NCBI GenBank assembly: GCA_028281445.1
Contig: JANQJW010000081.1
Location: 1-52,524, forward strand
Source of the DNA: Planctomycetota bacterium
GTDB lineage: Bacteria; Planctomycetota; PLA2; JAEUHO01
Direction: 5' to 3'
Length of the DNA stretch: 52,524 nt
Position numbers and translations under genes: made by a program. This document shows, in pieces, positions 16,596 to 26,620 of the stretch (positions within the stretch are counted from its first letter, which is position 1; every line of letters begins with the position of its first letter). Under the pieces are notes generated by a model that searched no databases, was not told the DNA's origin, and saw nothing but the letters and a program-made list of their open reading frames with translations.

Positions 16596-18431
16596 TCACC
16601 CCTCCAGAATGCTCTTCGCCGCTGCCTCCCGAATGGCAGCCGACTTCAACGCCTGACGGAAGCGCATCCAGCGCTTGAGGAGGGGGCGCGCCGTCTTGTG
16701 AATGGCGCGCTTCTTGAGCACCCAGTCGTGGATCACCAGCGCGTCGAGCTCGGTGGAGAGGAACGCTCGGACGGCGTCGCCGGGCGTCTCCACGATGGGC
16801 TCCCCGCGGTCGTTGAACGAGGTGTTGAGGACGACAGGCACGCCCGTGCGCCGCTCGAAGGCCCGGATCAGCTCGTAGAAGCGCGGGTTCGTCTCCTTGT
16901 GGACGGTCTGGACGCGCGCTGTGCCGTCCACATGTGTGACGGCCGGAATCCGCTCCCGCATCTCCGGCTTGACGCCTTGCGCGAGGAGCATGAACGGGGA
17001 ATGCGTGTGTCCCTCGAAGTACTCCGCGGCCCGCTCCGCGAGCACCGCGGGCGCGAACGGACGGAAGCCCTGCCTGTGCTTCACGCGCTCGTTCACGTGG
17101 TCCTTCATCTTCGCGCCGCGCGGGTCCGCGAGGATGCTCCGATTGCCCAGCGCGCGGGGCCCGAACTCGCTGCCTCCCTGGACCCAGGCGATGACCTGTC
17201 CCGCTGCCAGCAGCTCGGCCGCGTCTTCACACGCGTTCGTCGACCGCGACCGCGATGCGGTCATACGCGCGGCAGGCGCACGGACGGCTTGCTCGACACG
17301 ACCCTCCTCGTACGTGATCCCGAGGTACGGATGGGTCATCACCCAGCCGCGGTCGTTGCCGAGCACTTCGAGATGTCCGTAGAGCGCGCATCCCAGCGCG
17401 ATGCCGTCATCGCCGGCCGCAGGCTGGATGAAGACGTCTTCGAACGGCGTCTCGTCGACGACGCGGCCGTTCGCGACGCAGTTGAGCGCCACACCACCCG
17501 CCATGACGAGCTGCTTCGCACCCGTGCGTTCATGCAGACGACGGGCACGCCCGATGAGGACGTTCTCGGTGTCCTCCTGGATGCGTCGCGCCAGGTCCTC
17601 CCAATGCCCCTTGTGCGGGCTGTCGTGCCAAGCCCGGTCGCTGTAGCCGAGGTACGGATGGCGAAACGAAGCCGGCCACTCCTCGATGTGGAGCTCGTCG
17701 CCGCGTAGCTCCATCAGCGGTGCCATATCCAGCGATCCGAAGGGCGCCAGGCCCATCACCTCGCCGCAGCGATTCCAGTGCCCGAAGATGTAGGACGACA
17801 CCCGGCTGTAGAGCGCGCCGAGCCCGGGCATGAAGAAGAACTCCTCGTTGACGAGGCCCTTCGTGGGAGGCATCCACGCCTTCTGGATCGTGCGCAACGA
17901 CTTGCCTTCGAAGGCGTAATACGACTCGGACTCGCGCGAAAGGGAATCGGTCTCGCTGTCGGCGGGTACGGGCTCGAGCACGTCTTCCCGGTGGCTGCCC
18001 ACACCGTCGACCACCATCACCGCACCCGACTCGAACGGCGAACACGCGAACGCGCTGTAGGCGTGCGCCAGGTGATGCGAGATGTCGATGACCTTGGGGG
18101 GGCCTGCGCCGAAGAGCCGCGAGCGCAACGCCTGATCGCGATCGGACGGTGCCATCAGGAACGAACCGGCATAGCTCAGGAACCTACGCTCGAGCTCTGC
18201 GACGGGCAGCAGGTAGGAGTTGCGGACAACGACCTCGACGTCGTCGAGCGTGATGCCGGCCGCTAGCAGGCAATACGCGACGGGGTCGGCGTAGAAGCCC
18301 GTGTCGTGCTTGAGTCGCGTCAGCCGTTCCTTGTTGATGGCCGCCACGACCTCGCCATCGCGCAGAAGGCACGCACTGACGTCATGGTCGTAGGCGTTGA
18401 TCCCCAGGACGTAGCAGGTCGATCCGGTCAT
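16596..18431 (-). CDS. Carbamoyltransferase, NodU/CmcH/TobZ family
   Basis: The ATG at 18431 gives 611 residues; the frame upstream is a shadow of the kinase gene. The N-terminal Kae1-like part shows LGINAYDHDVSACLLRDG at residues 7-24, HHLAHAYSAFACSPF and MVVDGVGSHRED. The C-terminal part shows LVMAGGVALNCVANGRV, GGSEFGPRALGNRSILADPR and RQGFRPFAPAVL. These are the family's ATP- and carbamoyl-phosphate-handling motifs, and the length is normal (about 550-620). Such enzymes put a carbamoyl group on sugars or secondary metabolites. No biosynthetic cluster surrounds it, so the acceptor is unknown. Confidence 0.9.
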   Translation of the reverse strand: MTGSTCYVLGINAYDHDVSACLLRDGEVVAAINKERLTRLKHDTGFYADPVAYCLLAAGITLDDVEVVVRNSYLLPVAELERRFLSYAGSFLMAPSDRDQALRSRLFGAGPPKVIDISHHLAHAYSAFACSPFESGAVMVVDGVGSHREDVLEPVPADSETDSLSRESESYYAFEGKSLRTIQKAWMPPTKGLVNEEFFFMPGLGALYSRVSSYIFGHWNRCGEVMGLAPFGSLDMAPLMELRGDELHIEEWPASFRHPYLGYSDRAWHDSPHKGHWEDLARRIQEDTENVLIGRARRLHERTGAKQLVMAGGVALNCVANGRVVDETPFEDVFIQPAAGDDGIALGCALYGHLEVLGNDRGWVMTHPYLGITYEEGRVEQAVRAPAARMTASRSRSTNACEDAAELLAAGQVIAWVQGGSEFGPRALGNRSILADPRGAKMKDHVNERVKHRQGFRPFAPAVLAERAAEYFEGHTHSPFMLLAQGVKPEMRERIPAVTHVDGTARVQTVHKETNPRFYELIRAFERRTGVPVVLNTSFNDRGEPIVETPGDAVRAFLSTELDALVIHDWVLKKRAIHKTARPLLKRWMRFRQALKSAAIREAAAKSILEG

Positions 18432-18493
18432 CGGGACCGGGCATGATGGTGGCGTCGAGCGATCCGTGCGAGCGCTTTTTCGCGTGCGTGGAA

Positions 18494-20584
18494 TCAGCGT
18501 TGCCGCCTGCGCTTCACGAACGCTTCGCGCGCGTCGAGCGGCTGATCCGTCCAGCGATCCATGAAGCGGTTCCACAAGGTGGCGTCGTCGCGCTCGCGCT
18601 TGGGAAAGATCTTCTCGAGGGCCTGCTGCTGCAGGCTCAACAGGTAGAGCGAGTCGCTGCCCGCAGCAAGCGCCGCCTCCGTCTCCCGGTAGGCCGCGGT
18701 CGCGAGGTCGTAGGACAGAAGCATCGTGGCGCGAAGCTGTGCCCGGATGACGTCCCGGGTCTGCTTGTTCTCGATCAGCAGCCGCTCGTCGATCTCGGCG
18801 AACTTCTGGTCGAGGTCCACGTCGTTCACGAGGAACGTCGTGGACTTGATCAGCTTCCTGCCGTCCTTGGCGCGGAAGCCCCAGGTCACGCGGTCCCCGG
18901 GCTTGAGCGCGTCCCGGACCTTCGCGGAGATCGTGCCCCTGTTCACGAAGGTGTTCGGCTCGGGGAAGCGCTGGCTGTCCAACACCTTGCCGTCGAGGCG
19001 GAACTCGATCCAGCCGCCGTCGGGGAAGTCGAACTCCTCGTCGATGACGACGAGCCACTCGGTCAGGTCCGACGGCCGCACGGTGCCCCGCGGCAGACTG
19101 AGGTCCAGCGACGTGCCGCTGCCGCCCGAGCGCGTGGTGGGGGGCGGCTCGTAGCGGCCGAGCGATGCGACCTTGATCTCCTTGAGGTACGCATCCATCA
19201 CCGCGGGATCGCTCTCGTCGGCGGGGGGCAGGGGTGCATGCTGGCGTACCTTCTCGTCAGGATCGAGACGATAGATCTTGCGGAACGCGGTGAACGCGGT
19301 GGACGACTTGGGTCGTACGACGACCAGATGGTCCTCGTCAGGGATCAAGGCGTGGTTCACCAGGGGCATGTCCCGGAAGGGTCCGTCGTTGACCTGAACT
19401 TCCGCCGGGATGCCAGGCCAGGCTTCGAGGCTCAAGCGCCCGGGCTCGGGCGGCCGCGTCACGAACCAGGCACCGACCGCGACAAGCACCAGCGCTGCCG
19501 CAGACAGCGCCCGGTGGCGCTTCACCCAGCGGGCGCCTCGCTGGACGCGCGTCAGCGGCTTGCCCGAGACCCGCTCGCCCGCGGCGAACGCCCGCAGGTC
19601 CTGCCCCAGCTCTTCTGCCGTGACGTAGCGATCGCCCGGTTCCTTCTCAAGGCACTTCGCAGCGATCGAGCTGCAACCGCCGGGCAGCTCCGGCTGGACG
19701 GCCCTCGGCGCGTCCGGTCGTTGCGTCAGGATCATGCGCATCAGCGCGTGCAGGTTGTCCGTCTTGAACGGCGGCCTGCCGGTGAGGAGCTGGTACAGCG
19801 TGGCGCCGACCCCGTAGACGTCGGTACGCCGGTCGACCGCGTCACGGTTGCCGAGCATCTGCTCGGGGCTCATGTAGAGCGGGGTGCCCAGCGCGTCGCC
19901 CGTCTTGGTCATCGTCTGGGCCAGGGCCGTGCGCGCCAGGCCGAAGTCGGCGAGCACGTAGCGGCCGTCGGGGCGCACCATGATGTTCGAGGGCTTGACG
20001 TCTCGGTGGACGATGCCGTTCTCGTGCAGCGTGTGCAGCGCGTCGGTAACGCCCGCCAGGCTCTCGCACAGCACCTTGGGTTCGGGGAGGTCGCCGCGCT
20101 TCACGAGGTCGATGAGCGTCGGCCCTTCGACAAGCTCCATCGCGTAGTAGGGGCTGCCGGCCACGTCGCCGAACTCATAGATCTCGACGATGTGGTCGTG
20201 GCGCACCTGGGCGAGGGCCTGGGCCTCGCGCTCGAAGCGCTTGCGCGCGGTGTCATCGGTATCGATGCCGGTCCGCAGGACCTTCAGCGCCACCTTGCGG
20301 CCCAGCTTCCGGTGCACGGCCTCGTACACGACACCGGCGGCACCGCGCCCGATCTCGTGGAGCAACGTGTAGGCGCCGAACGCGAGCGGCAAGGGCTCGT
20401 TGGTCGGGGGCGTCATCGCCTCGTCGATGAAGGTCTCGGCGAGGATGAGCTCCTTGAACTCGTCGTACCACTCCCCGAGCCGGCCCTCGAAGGCGGCCAT
20501 GTCGGGGACTTCCCCCCGTGCTCTGCGGGTGTGGAACTCTTCCAAGCACTCCGCGAGCGCGTTCTCTTTCCGGTCCTCGGTCAT
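18494..20584 (-). CDS. Membrane Ser/Thr protein kinase
   Basis: I start at 20584, which has AGGTGG upstream; an ATG at 20617 is possible. The 696-residue protein has a short N-terminal helical region, then a complete Hanks-type kinase: glycine loop GRGAAGVVYE (79-88), Lys101, HRD with Asp195, DFG (213-215) and SPE (239-241). A single membrane segment follows near residue 360 (SAAALVLVAVGAWFV). The outer part (about 380-690) is of unknown fold, with a segment DWTR-like in the C-terminus and much charge. The sigma factor gene lies directly upstream on the same strand. The pair probably forms a signalling unit in which the kinase or its outer domain tunes transcription. Confidence 0.88.
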   Translation of the reverse strand: MTEDRKENALAECLEEFHTRRARGEVPDMAAFEGRLGEWYDEFKELILAETFIDEAMTPPTNEPLPLAFGAYTLLHEIGRGAAGVVYEAVHRKLGRKVALKVLRTGIDTDDTARKRFEREAQALAQVRHDHIVEIYEFGDVAGSPYYAMELVEGPTLIDLVKRGDLPEPKVLCESLAGVTDALHTLHENGIVHRDVKPSNIMVRPDGRYVLADFGLARTALAQTMTKTGDALGTPLYMSPEQMLGNRDAVDRRTDVYGVGATLYQLLTGRPPFKTDNLHALMRMILTQRPDAPRAVQPELPGGCSSIAAKCLEKEPGDRYVTAEELGQDLRAFAAGERVSGKPLTRVQRGARWVKRHRALSAAALVLVAVGAWFVTRPPEPGRLSLEAWPGIPAEVQVNDGPFRDMPLVNHALIPDEDHLVVVRPKSSTAFTAFRKIYRLDPDEKVRQHAPLPPADESDPAVMDAYLKEIKVASLGRYEPPPTTRSGGSGTSLDLSLPRGTVRPSDLTEWLVVIDEEFDFPDGGWIEFRLDGKVLDSQRFPEPNTFVNRGTISAKVRDALKPGDRVTWGFRAKDGRKLIKSTTFLVNDVDLDQKFAEIDERLLIENKQTRDVIRAQLRATMLLSYDLATAAYRETEAALAAGSDSLYLLSLQQQALEKIFPKRERDDATLWNRFMDRWTDQPLDAREAFVKRRRQR

Positions 20585-20618
20585 GCATCCACCTGAGCGG
20601 GATTGGGGGACGGGCATT

Positions 20619-21224
20619 TCATGCGGCCTCCTCGGGGCCATTCATGGCCTTGCGGAGGGCTTTCATGGCCCGGAAGTAGCGGATGCGGACGGCGTTCTCT
20701 GAGCAGTCCTTCAGCTCGGCGATCTCCTTCGTGGTGCGGCCCTCGAAGCGCAGGAGGCGCACGACCTCGCGCTGGTCCTCGTTGAGGTGTTGGAGCGCAT
20801 CCACCACCTGCTGGACGCGCTCGCGGCGGGATGCAGCGGTCGACGGCGAGGTCTGACTGAAGCTGAGCGGGACGATGGGCTGGCGCTTCTTGGCGCCGTG
20901 CCAGTCGGCGAGGTCCCGGATCCGGTTCTCGGCGATGTGGAACACCCAGGCCAGGAAGGCCCGTTCGTCCGTGCCCCGGAACGTGTCGAGGTACTTGTGG
21001 ACCTGGAGCAGGGTCTCCTGAGCTACGTCCTCGGGCTCGACCTTCGCCCCGAGGCCCGACGAGAGGCGGCTGGCCGCCCAGAGCACCAGCCGGGGCCGGA
21101 TGTGCTCGAGCAACTCGCCGACATCCTCTTCGGCGCCCTTGAGGGCCTGGGTGATCAGGTGCTGGGTCTGGCTCAGGTCCACGGCCGGGAGATGATAGCG
21201 ACCTGACGCAAGATCCGCTCCCAT
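20619..21224 (-). CDS. ECF-type RNA polymerase sigma factor
   Basis: The 201-residue product carries region 2 ([35 protein letters not shown]) and region 4 ([20 protein letters not shown] with the helix-turn-helix [20 protein letters not shown]). The region 1.1 and 3 blocks of primary sigma factors are missing. The start is uncertain: ATG at 21224 or GTG at 21182, neither with a strong ribosome binding site. No anti-sigma factor gene is adjacent; instead a membrane Ser/Thr kinase follows 34 bases downstream. Sigma factors of this group paired with kinases are typical of Planctomycetota and may be controlled by phosphorylation. Confidence 0.88.
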   Translation of the reverse strand: MGADLASGRYHLPAVDLSQTQHLITQALKGAEEDVGELLEHIRPRLVLWAASRLSSGLGAKVEPEDVAQETLLQVHKYLDTFRGTDERAFLAWVFHIAENRIRDLADWHGAKKRQPIVPLSFSQTSPSTAASRRERVQQVVDALQHLNEDQREVVRLLRFEGRTTKEIAELKDCSENAVRIRYFRAMKALRKAMNGPEEAA

Positions 21225-21276
21225 CCGAGTTTCCGGCTACGGTCGCAGCGCCCGCCGCCGGGCGAAGGAGCCTCTC

Positions 21277-21942
21277 GTGAGCGAAGCCGTGTTCGAGTCC
21301 CTGGCCGAGTACCGCAGCTACCCGGAAGAGGAGATGGCCGCGCGCGCGCGTGCGTTCTACGAGGAAGTCCGCCGGCGCCGCACCGTCCGGGACTACGCCG
21401 ATCGCCCGGTGCTGCGCGCCGTCCTCGAGGACTGCTTGCGCGCCGCCGGCTCCGCGCCCAGTGGCGCCAACCAACAACCCTGGCGGTTCGTCGTGGTCGA
21501 GGATCCCGAGACGAAGCGTCGGATCCGCGAGGCCGCGGAGAAGGAAGAGCGCGCGTTCTACCAGCATCGCGCGCCCGATGACTGGCTCGAGGCCCTTGCC
21601 CCGCTCGGGACCGACGAGAGCAAGCCGTTCCTCGAGACCGCGACGCTGATCGTCGTGATGGGGGAGCGGTACGGGGTCGGACCGGACGGCGAGCGGCACA
21701 AGCACTACTACGTGGACGAGTCCGTGGGCCTCGCGTGCGGCGTGCTGATCACGGCACTGCATCACGCCGGCTTGGCGACGCTGACGCACACCCCGAGCCC
21801 GATGGGGTTCTTGCGGGAGGTGCTCGGCCGGCCCGAGAACGAGCGGCCGTTCCTCCTCCTGGTCGTGGGCTACCCGGCCGACGATGCGCGGGTTCCGCGC
21901 ATCCGCCGCAAGGCGCTCGAGGAGTATGTCGACTTCGTGTAG
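21277..21942 (+). CDS. Nitroreductase family flavoprotein
   Basis: GTG start at 21277 after GGAG. The 221-residue protein has the FMN-binding Arg block [30 protein letters not shown] and a C-terminal [14 protein letters not shown] segment. It belongs to the NADPH-dependent nitroreductase/FMN reductase fold. The overall shape, including EVRRRRTVR and a long lid region around [18 protein letters not shown], resembles the iodotyrosine deiodinase-like subgroup, so reductive dehalogenation or quinone reduction are both possible. It is cytoplasmic and divergent from the sigma factor; it converges on the tricorn-like gene with a 4-base gap. Confidence 0.8.
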   Translation: MSEAVFESLAEYRSYPEEEMAARARAFYEEVRRRRTVRDYADRPVLRAVLEDCLRAAGSAPSGANQQPWRFVVVEDPETKRRIREAAEKEERAFYQHRAPDDWLEALAPLGTDESKPFLETATLIVVMGERYGVGPDGERHKHYYVDESVGLACGVLITALHHAGLATLTHTPSPMGFLREVLGRPENERPFLLLVVGYPADDARVPRIRRKALEEYVDFV

Positions 21943-21946
21943 AGGC

Positions 21947-24900
21947 TCAACGCTGCGAACGCGGCACGAGCTTGGGCTGCGGACGCTTGGCGTACGCGTT
22001 GATCTCCGCGAGTCCGACCTCGACCGCCTTCTCGAGCTGCCGGTCGTGCCCGGTTGCGTGATCCTCGGGCCGGGGCCAGATGACGTGGTCGGGCATGCAC
22101 CCGCCCAGCTCCATGTCCGCGCCCGTTGACGCCAGGTACCACCCGCGGAACGGCAGCCGCAGCGAACCGAGGCCCATGACGTTGGTGCCGCCGGTGCTGA
22201 TGACGCCGCCTGCGGTCTGTACGCCCACGATCGGACCGCGACCGAGGTTCTTGATGGCGTGCGCGAAGATCTCGGCGTTGCTGAAGCTGTTCTGGTTGCA
22301 CAGGACGACGACCGGCTTGTGCCACGGCGCGTAGACCATCCGGTCCTGCGGATAGCCCGGTCCGCCGCCGCGCGGCACCGTGATGGCGTGGCGCGGTTGC
22401 GTGAGACACGTCAGCAGATGGTCCGTCGTGAAGCCGCCGCCGTTGTCGCGCACATCGATGAGGAGCGCGTCCTTGCCGTGTCCGACCTTGTAGAGCTCGG
22501 CCTCGAACCGCAGGAAGCTCGACCAGTTCATGCCGCGCACGTGCAGGTACCCGAGACGCCCCTTGGAGAGCTCGTCGACCTTGGCGCGGTTGGCCTCGAT
22601 CCAGTGGTCGTAGAGACGCCGGCGCACCGCCGGGTAGCTGGTGGGCTGCATGCGCAGGGTGCGCACCTCACCCTCGGTGTCCTGCACCCGCACGTCTACG
22701 TGCCGGGCCGGGTCTCCAGTCAACAGGCGGTCGATGTGCGTTTCGGGTCCGACCGGAAGTCCGTCGATGGACAGCACGATCTCGCGGGGATGGATGCGAT
22801 GGCGTTCCTCGTGCGCCGGCGCGCCGTCGATCACCGCACCGACGCGCAGGCCCGGGCCTTCGAAGTCGGGATCCCACCGAACGCCGAGATGCCCTGTAAC
22901 GTCACGCCAGCCGGGATTGCGCCAGCCTGCTCCGCTGGCCCGGAAGCCGAGATGGGATCCGTTGAGCTCGCCGAGCATGTAGTTCACGACGGTCTGGAGC
23001 TCCAGCGGCGTCAGTGCGGCGGCCGCCATGTCCTGGTACTTCTCGCGCACGGCATCCCAGTCGCGGCCGTTGAGGTTCGCGTCGTAGAAGCGATCCCGCA
23101 TGGTGCGCCAGGCCTTGTCGAAGGCGGCCGCGTGCAAGGCGGGCAGGTGCACCTCGTGGCGGATGGAGAACCCGTGCGACGTCGCCTTGCCATTCGCGCT
23201 GAGCGTCGCAGGCACGCCGCCGACGAGCCAGGCGATCTGGTTGCCGGTCTTCAGCCAGCGCCCGCCGCTCCCGTTGACCTTGGTCAGGAGCTTCGGTTCC
23301 TTGGGCTCCGGAAACTCGACCGTGTAGAGGCCGCGTGCGCCCTTGATGCTGGCACGGAACGCCAGCTTCTTCGAATCAGGAGACCACATCAGGCCGGACT
23401 CGCTGGCGTCCGCAATCGAGACCCGCTTCACGCGATCGGCGATGTCCTCGAGGTCGACCTCGACAGGCTTGGTCTCTTCCTCCTCCTCCTTCTCCTTCGG
23501 CTTGTCGTCCCCTCCCGCCTTGGTCGGGGCGGCTTCGGCGCGCGATGCCTCGAACGTCCCCTCCATCGTGCCTTCGATCTCCCATGTCCCCTGCATGGTG
23601 TTGCCGCTGACGGTGCCCTCGCCGGCCAACGGTCCAAGGGGCGAGGTGAAGGCGAACGCAAAGGCACCGGTGTCCTTCGAGTAGGTCAGCGACTCGATCG
23701 GGCCGGAGAACTGACCGGCCACGCCTACGGTCCCGGCGTAGCCGTCGTCGGCCTTCTTGATCTCGACCGTCAGATCCACGCCGTCTTCCGGCAAGGGGTC
23801 TCCGCCCTGGAGCGTGCCCTTCCAGACGCCCGCGAACGGATCGTGCGTTGCCTTCTGCGCGGGCTCGTCCTTCGTTGCAGGGTCCGCCTTGCCGGACGGC
23901 TTCTCTTCCTCCTTGTCCTTCTTCCCTTTCTTCTTCTTCTTGTCCTTCTTGCGCCCTTCCATCTTCTTGAGGGCCTTCTCGAGCGTGCGGTCCCGCTTCT
24001 CGGTCTCGTCGTCTTCCTTGCGCAGCCACACGAAGCAGATGTCGGTCTCCTCCGTCCAGCGCCGGCCGGTGAACGCGAGGACCTTGCCGTCCGGGGACCA
24101 GGCCGGGTTGAAGTCGTTGTCCGGGTGCACGGAGACGTTGACCGGTTCTTGCGATCCGTCGATGGGCTGGATCCAGATGTCCCAGTTGAAGAAGTCGTCC
24201 GGCTTGCTGTAGGCGATCCAGCGGCTGTCGGGCGAGAAGGTGAACGGAGGCGCCGCGAATGACGAGACGACGCGGCGCGGATCCTTGCCGTCGGTCGTCA
24301 TCATGTGGACGTCGCCGTTGCCCTTCACGAACGCCAGGTGCTTGCCGTCCGGCGTGATGCGCAACGAGGACTCGACCGCCGCGTCGTTCGTGAGCCGCTT
24401 CACCTTGAAGGTATCGTTCTGCCACCAGTGCTTCTTGGCGTCGGACCGGCTCGCCTGCCAGACGTCGGTCTTGCCGGTCGCGTCGCTCACGAAGTAGATG
24501 GCTTGGAAGTCGGGGCTGAAGACAGGGTCACGCTCCTCCTCCGGCGTGTTCGTGATGCGGCGCGGTTCCTTGAGCTCCGTGTCCATGACCCAGAGGTCGC
24601 CGCCCGCGATGAATGCAATCTCCCGCGCGTCGTCGGCGAAGGCAACGGCGCTGGCGCGCCGAAGCGTGGAGCGCCGCGTCGGATCGATGGTGGAGTCGCC
24701 GGCATAGACGGGCGTTCGGGGCGTGGGCCCCAGGGAGACCTCGAAGCTGAAACGGTAGACGTGCTCCAGGCGGCGGAACGCGACGTGCTCTCCGTTCGGC
24801 GAGACCGCCGGGTAGTTGACCCCGTCCTCGCGAACCGTCGTCAGTTGCTTCTTCTTTCCGGTCGAGACGTTTCGGGACCAGAGGTTGTGCGTTCCGTCTT

Positions 24901-25603
24901 CGTCGCTGACGTAGAGAAGCTCATCCGCAGTGCGGCCCCACAGGGGCCAGAGCTCGTTGTGCTCGCCGCTTGTGAGCTTTGCGAACGCCTTGTCTTCCAG
25001 ATCGTAGAGCCAGAGCTGGGAGTGCGCGGGGCCGCGATAGCCCTTGCGCCACCACGGGCGACCGCCGCGCGTGAACGCGATCTTCGTGCCGTCACTGGAG
25101 ATGGCGCCCCAGCCGCACTCGCTGTCGAACAGCAGCTCGGGAGCGGCATCGATGTCGAGCGGCTTTCGGAAGAGCCGGTCCGATCGGCGCCAGTGGTGGT
25201 CGCGGCGCGAGCGGACGAGCAGGGACTTGCCGTCGGGAAACCACCCGTACGCACGAGCGCCCTCCGAGTGCTGCGTGATCCGGCGCGGCACCCCGCCCTG
25301 GATCGGCATCACGTACACCTGCTCGGTCCCGGTGCGATTGCTCGTGAAAGCCAGCGACTTGCCGTCGGGGGAGACGTAGGGGCGTCTGTCTTCGGCGGGG
25401 TGGAAGGTGAGTCGACGCGCACCGGTAGCATCGTCGTTCAGCCACAGATCTCCGCGCCACGACAGGATCAAGTCGCCGTCGTCCGTCACCGCGAGCGACT
25501 CCGGAAGCGTCATCGGCGTGGGGCCGCGCTCGTCACCCGTTGCCGGGAGTGCCCCGAACAGCAACAGCAGGCAGATCAGAGGGAAGGAGATGGTCGCGCG
25601 CAC
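21947..25603 (-). CDS. Tricorn-like S41 protease, exported
   Basis: The 1218-residue product has a signal peptide (ISFPLICLLLLFGALPATG) and many TolB/WD40-type propeller blades (PYVSPDGKSLAFTSNRTGTE, PAWSPDGKVLAFTGRR). A PDZ-like region precedes the S41 protease core near the C-terminus, where LLIDVRDNGGG and the nucleophile segment NQNSFSNAEIF (Ser near 1108) are seen. It matches tricorn protease architecture, which normally cuts oligopeptides. Unusual is a Lys/Glu-rich low-complexity insert at about 530-570, then a small beta-rich domain (about 590-690), then another acidic stretch. The export signal is also unlike archaeal tricorn, which is cytoplasmic. Confidence 0.88.
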   Translation of the reverse strand: MRATISFPLICLLLLFGALPATGDERGPTPMTLPESLAVTDDGDLILSWRGDLWLNDDATGARRLTFHPAEDRRPYVSPDGKSLAFTSNRTGTEQVYVMPIQGGVPRRITQHSEGARAYGWFPDGKSLLVRSRRDHHWRRSDRLFRKPLDIDAAPELLFDSECGWGAISSDGTKIAFTRGGRPWWRKGYRGPAHSQLWLYDLEDKAFAKLTSGEHNELWPLWGRTADELLYVSDEDGTHNLWSRNVSTGKKKQLTTVREDGVNYPAVSPNGEHVAFRRLEHVYRFSFEVSLGPTPRTPVYAGDSTIDPTRRSTLRRASAVAFADDAREIAFIAGGDLWVMDTELKEPRRITNTPEEERDPVFSPDFQAIYFVSDATGKTDVWQASRSDAKKHWWQNDTFKVKRLTNDAAVESSLRITPDGKHLAFVKGNGDVHMMTTDGKDPRRVVSSFAAPPFTFSPDSRWIAYSKPDDFFNWDIWIQPIDGSQEPVNVSVHPDNDFNPAWSPDGKVLAFTGRRWTEETDICFVWLRKEDDETEKRDRTLEKALKKMEGRKKDKKKKKGKKDKEEEKPSGKADPATKDEPAQKATHDPFAGVWKGTLQGGDPLPEDGVDLTVEIKKADDGYAGTVGVAGQFSGPIESLTYSKDTGAFAFAFTSPLGPLAGEGTVSGNTMQGTWEIEGTMEGTFEASRAEAAPTKAGGDDKPKEKEEEEETKPVEVDLEDIADRVKRVSIADASESGLMWSPDSKKLAFRASIKGARGLYTVEFPEPKEPKLLTKVNGSGGRWLKTGNQIAWLVGGVPATLSANGKATSHGFSIRHEVHLPALHAAAFDKAWRTMRDRFYDANLNGRDWDAVREKYQDMAAAALTPLELQTVVNYMLGELNGSHLGFRASGAGWRNPGWRDVTGHLGVRWDPDFEGPGLRVGAVIDGAPAHEERHRIHPREIVLSIDGLPVGPETHIDRLLTGDPARHVDVRVQDTEGEVRTLRMQPTSYPAVRRRLYDHWIEANRAKVDELSKGRLGYLHVRGMNWSSFLRFEAELYKVGHGKDALLIDVRDNGGGFTTDHLLTCLTQPRHAITVPRGGGPGYPQDRMVYAPWHKPVVVLCNQNSFSNAEIFAHAIKNLGRGPIVGVQTAGGVISTGGTNVMGLGSLRLPFRGWYLASTGADMELGGCMPDHVIWPRPEDHATGHDRQLEKAVEVGLAEINAYAKRPQPKLVPRSQR

Positions 25604-25690
25604 GTCGGCCTCCGGTTCACGGGAGGGGTGAATCTAGCAACGGCAGCGGGTCGGAACCTACGCTGGACGCGAGTCGGAGGGCCAACGGCC

Positions 25691-26608
25691 ATGCGCATCG
25701 GAGTCGACCTGGGCGGGACCAAGATCGAGGGCGTGCTGCTGGATGGCGACGGGCGCGTCCGTGCACGCGAGCGGGTGCCGACGCCCGCTGTCGAGGGCTA
25801 CGACGCCGTGCTCGACCGGCTCGCGGCGCTGGTCGACGAACTGCGTCCCGCCGGCGCCGACGCCACCGTGGGCGTGGGCATCCCCGGCTGCATCTCGGCG
25901 GAAACCGGCAGGGTCAAGAACAGCAACACCACCGGGCTGAACGGCAAGCCGCTGCGCGAGGATCTGGAAGCCCGTCTCGGTCAGGAGATCCGCGTAGCGA
26001 ACGACGCGAACTGCTTCGCGGTCGCCGAGGCCATCGCCGGTGCTGCGCAAGACGCGCGCGTCGTCTTCGGTGTGATTCTCGGAACCGGCACGGGCGGGGG
26101 CGTGGTGATCGACGGCGAAGCGCGGGTGGGCGTGCACGGGATCGCGGGCGAGTGGGGGCACAGCCCGATCGGCGATCCGGATCCGTCGGTGCCGGCGCCG
26201 GCGTGCTACTGCGGCCAGCACGGCTGCGTCGAGACGCGCCTTTCCGGCCCGGGGTTCGAACGCGACTACCAGCGCATCGCCGGCACGGAGCTGCGGGCGC
26301 CGGAGATCCTGGCGCGTGCGGACAAAGGGGAGGCGCAAGCCCAGGCAGCGCTCGAGCGGTATCTCGGGTTCTTCGGCGAGGCGATCGCGCGCGTGATCCA
26401 CATCCTGGATCCCGACGTCATCGTGCTGGGCGGCGGGATGGCGAACAACCCGCACCTCTACGATCGGGGCCTCGAAGCCGTGAATCGCGTCCTGTTCAGC
26501 GAACGCCTGCTCACGCCCATCCGCAAGCATGCCCTCGGCGACAGCGCCGGGGTGTTCGGCGCGGCCTGGCTCTGGGGCCGGACGCCGCTTCTCTCGCCGA
26601 GCGAGTAG
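25691..26608 (+). CDS. ROK family sugar kinase
   Basis: The ATG at 25691 gives 305 residues; the open frame upstream is a shadow of the tricorn gene. Motifs: phosphate-binding MRIGVDLGGTKIEGVLLDGD (1-20), GIPGCISAETGRVKNSNT, catalytic Asp in VANDANCFAVAEA, GTGTGGGVVIDG, the ROK zinc site CYCGQHGCVETRLSG, and DVIVLGGGMANN. Length and zinc site fit an ATP-dependent hexose kinase (fructokinase, glucokinase or N-acetylhexosamine kinase type). The substrate cannot be set. It may share a transcript with hemB 12 bases downstream. Confidence 0.88.
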   Translation: MRIGVDLGGTKIEGVLLDGDGRVRARERVPTPAVEGYDAVLDRLAALVDELRPAGADATVGVGIPGCISAETGRVKNSNTTGLNGKPLREDLEARLGQEIRVANDANCFAVAEAIAGAAQDARVVFGVILGTGTGGGVVIDGEARVGVHGIAGEWGHSPIGDPDPSVPAPACYCGQHGCVETRLSGPGFERDYQRIAGTELRAPEILARADKGEAQAQAALERYLGFFGEAIARVIHILDPDVIVLGGGMANNPHLYDRGLEAVNRVLFSERLLTPIRKHALGDSAGVFGAAWLWGRTPLLSPSE

Positions 26609-26620
26609 AGTGTTGCGCCC

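Noticed and set aside
18432..19058. Extension of the carbamoyltransferase frame
   Set aside because: It lies inside the kinase gene in another register; the product is Arg/Gly-rich nonsense.
24305..25690. Long extension before the ROK kinase
   Set aside because: It is antisense to the tricorn-like gene. The kinase family begins at the ATG at 25691.
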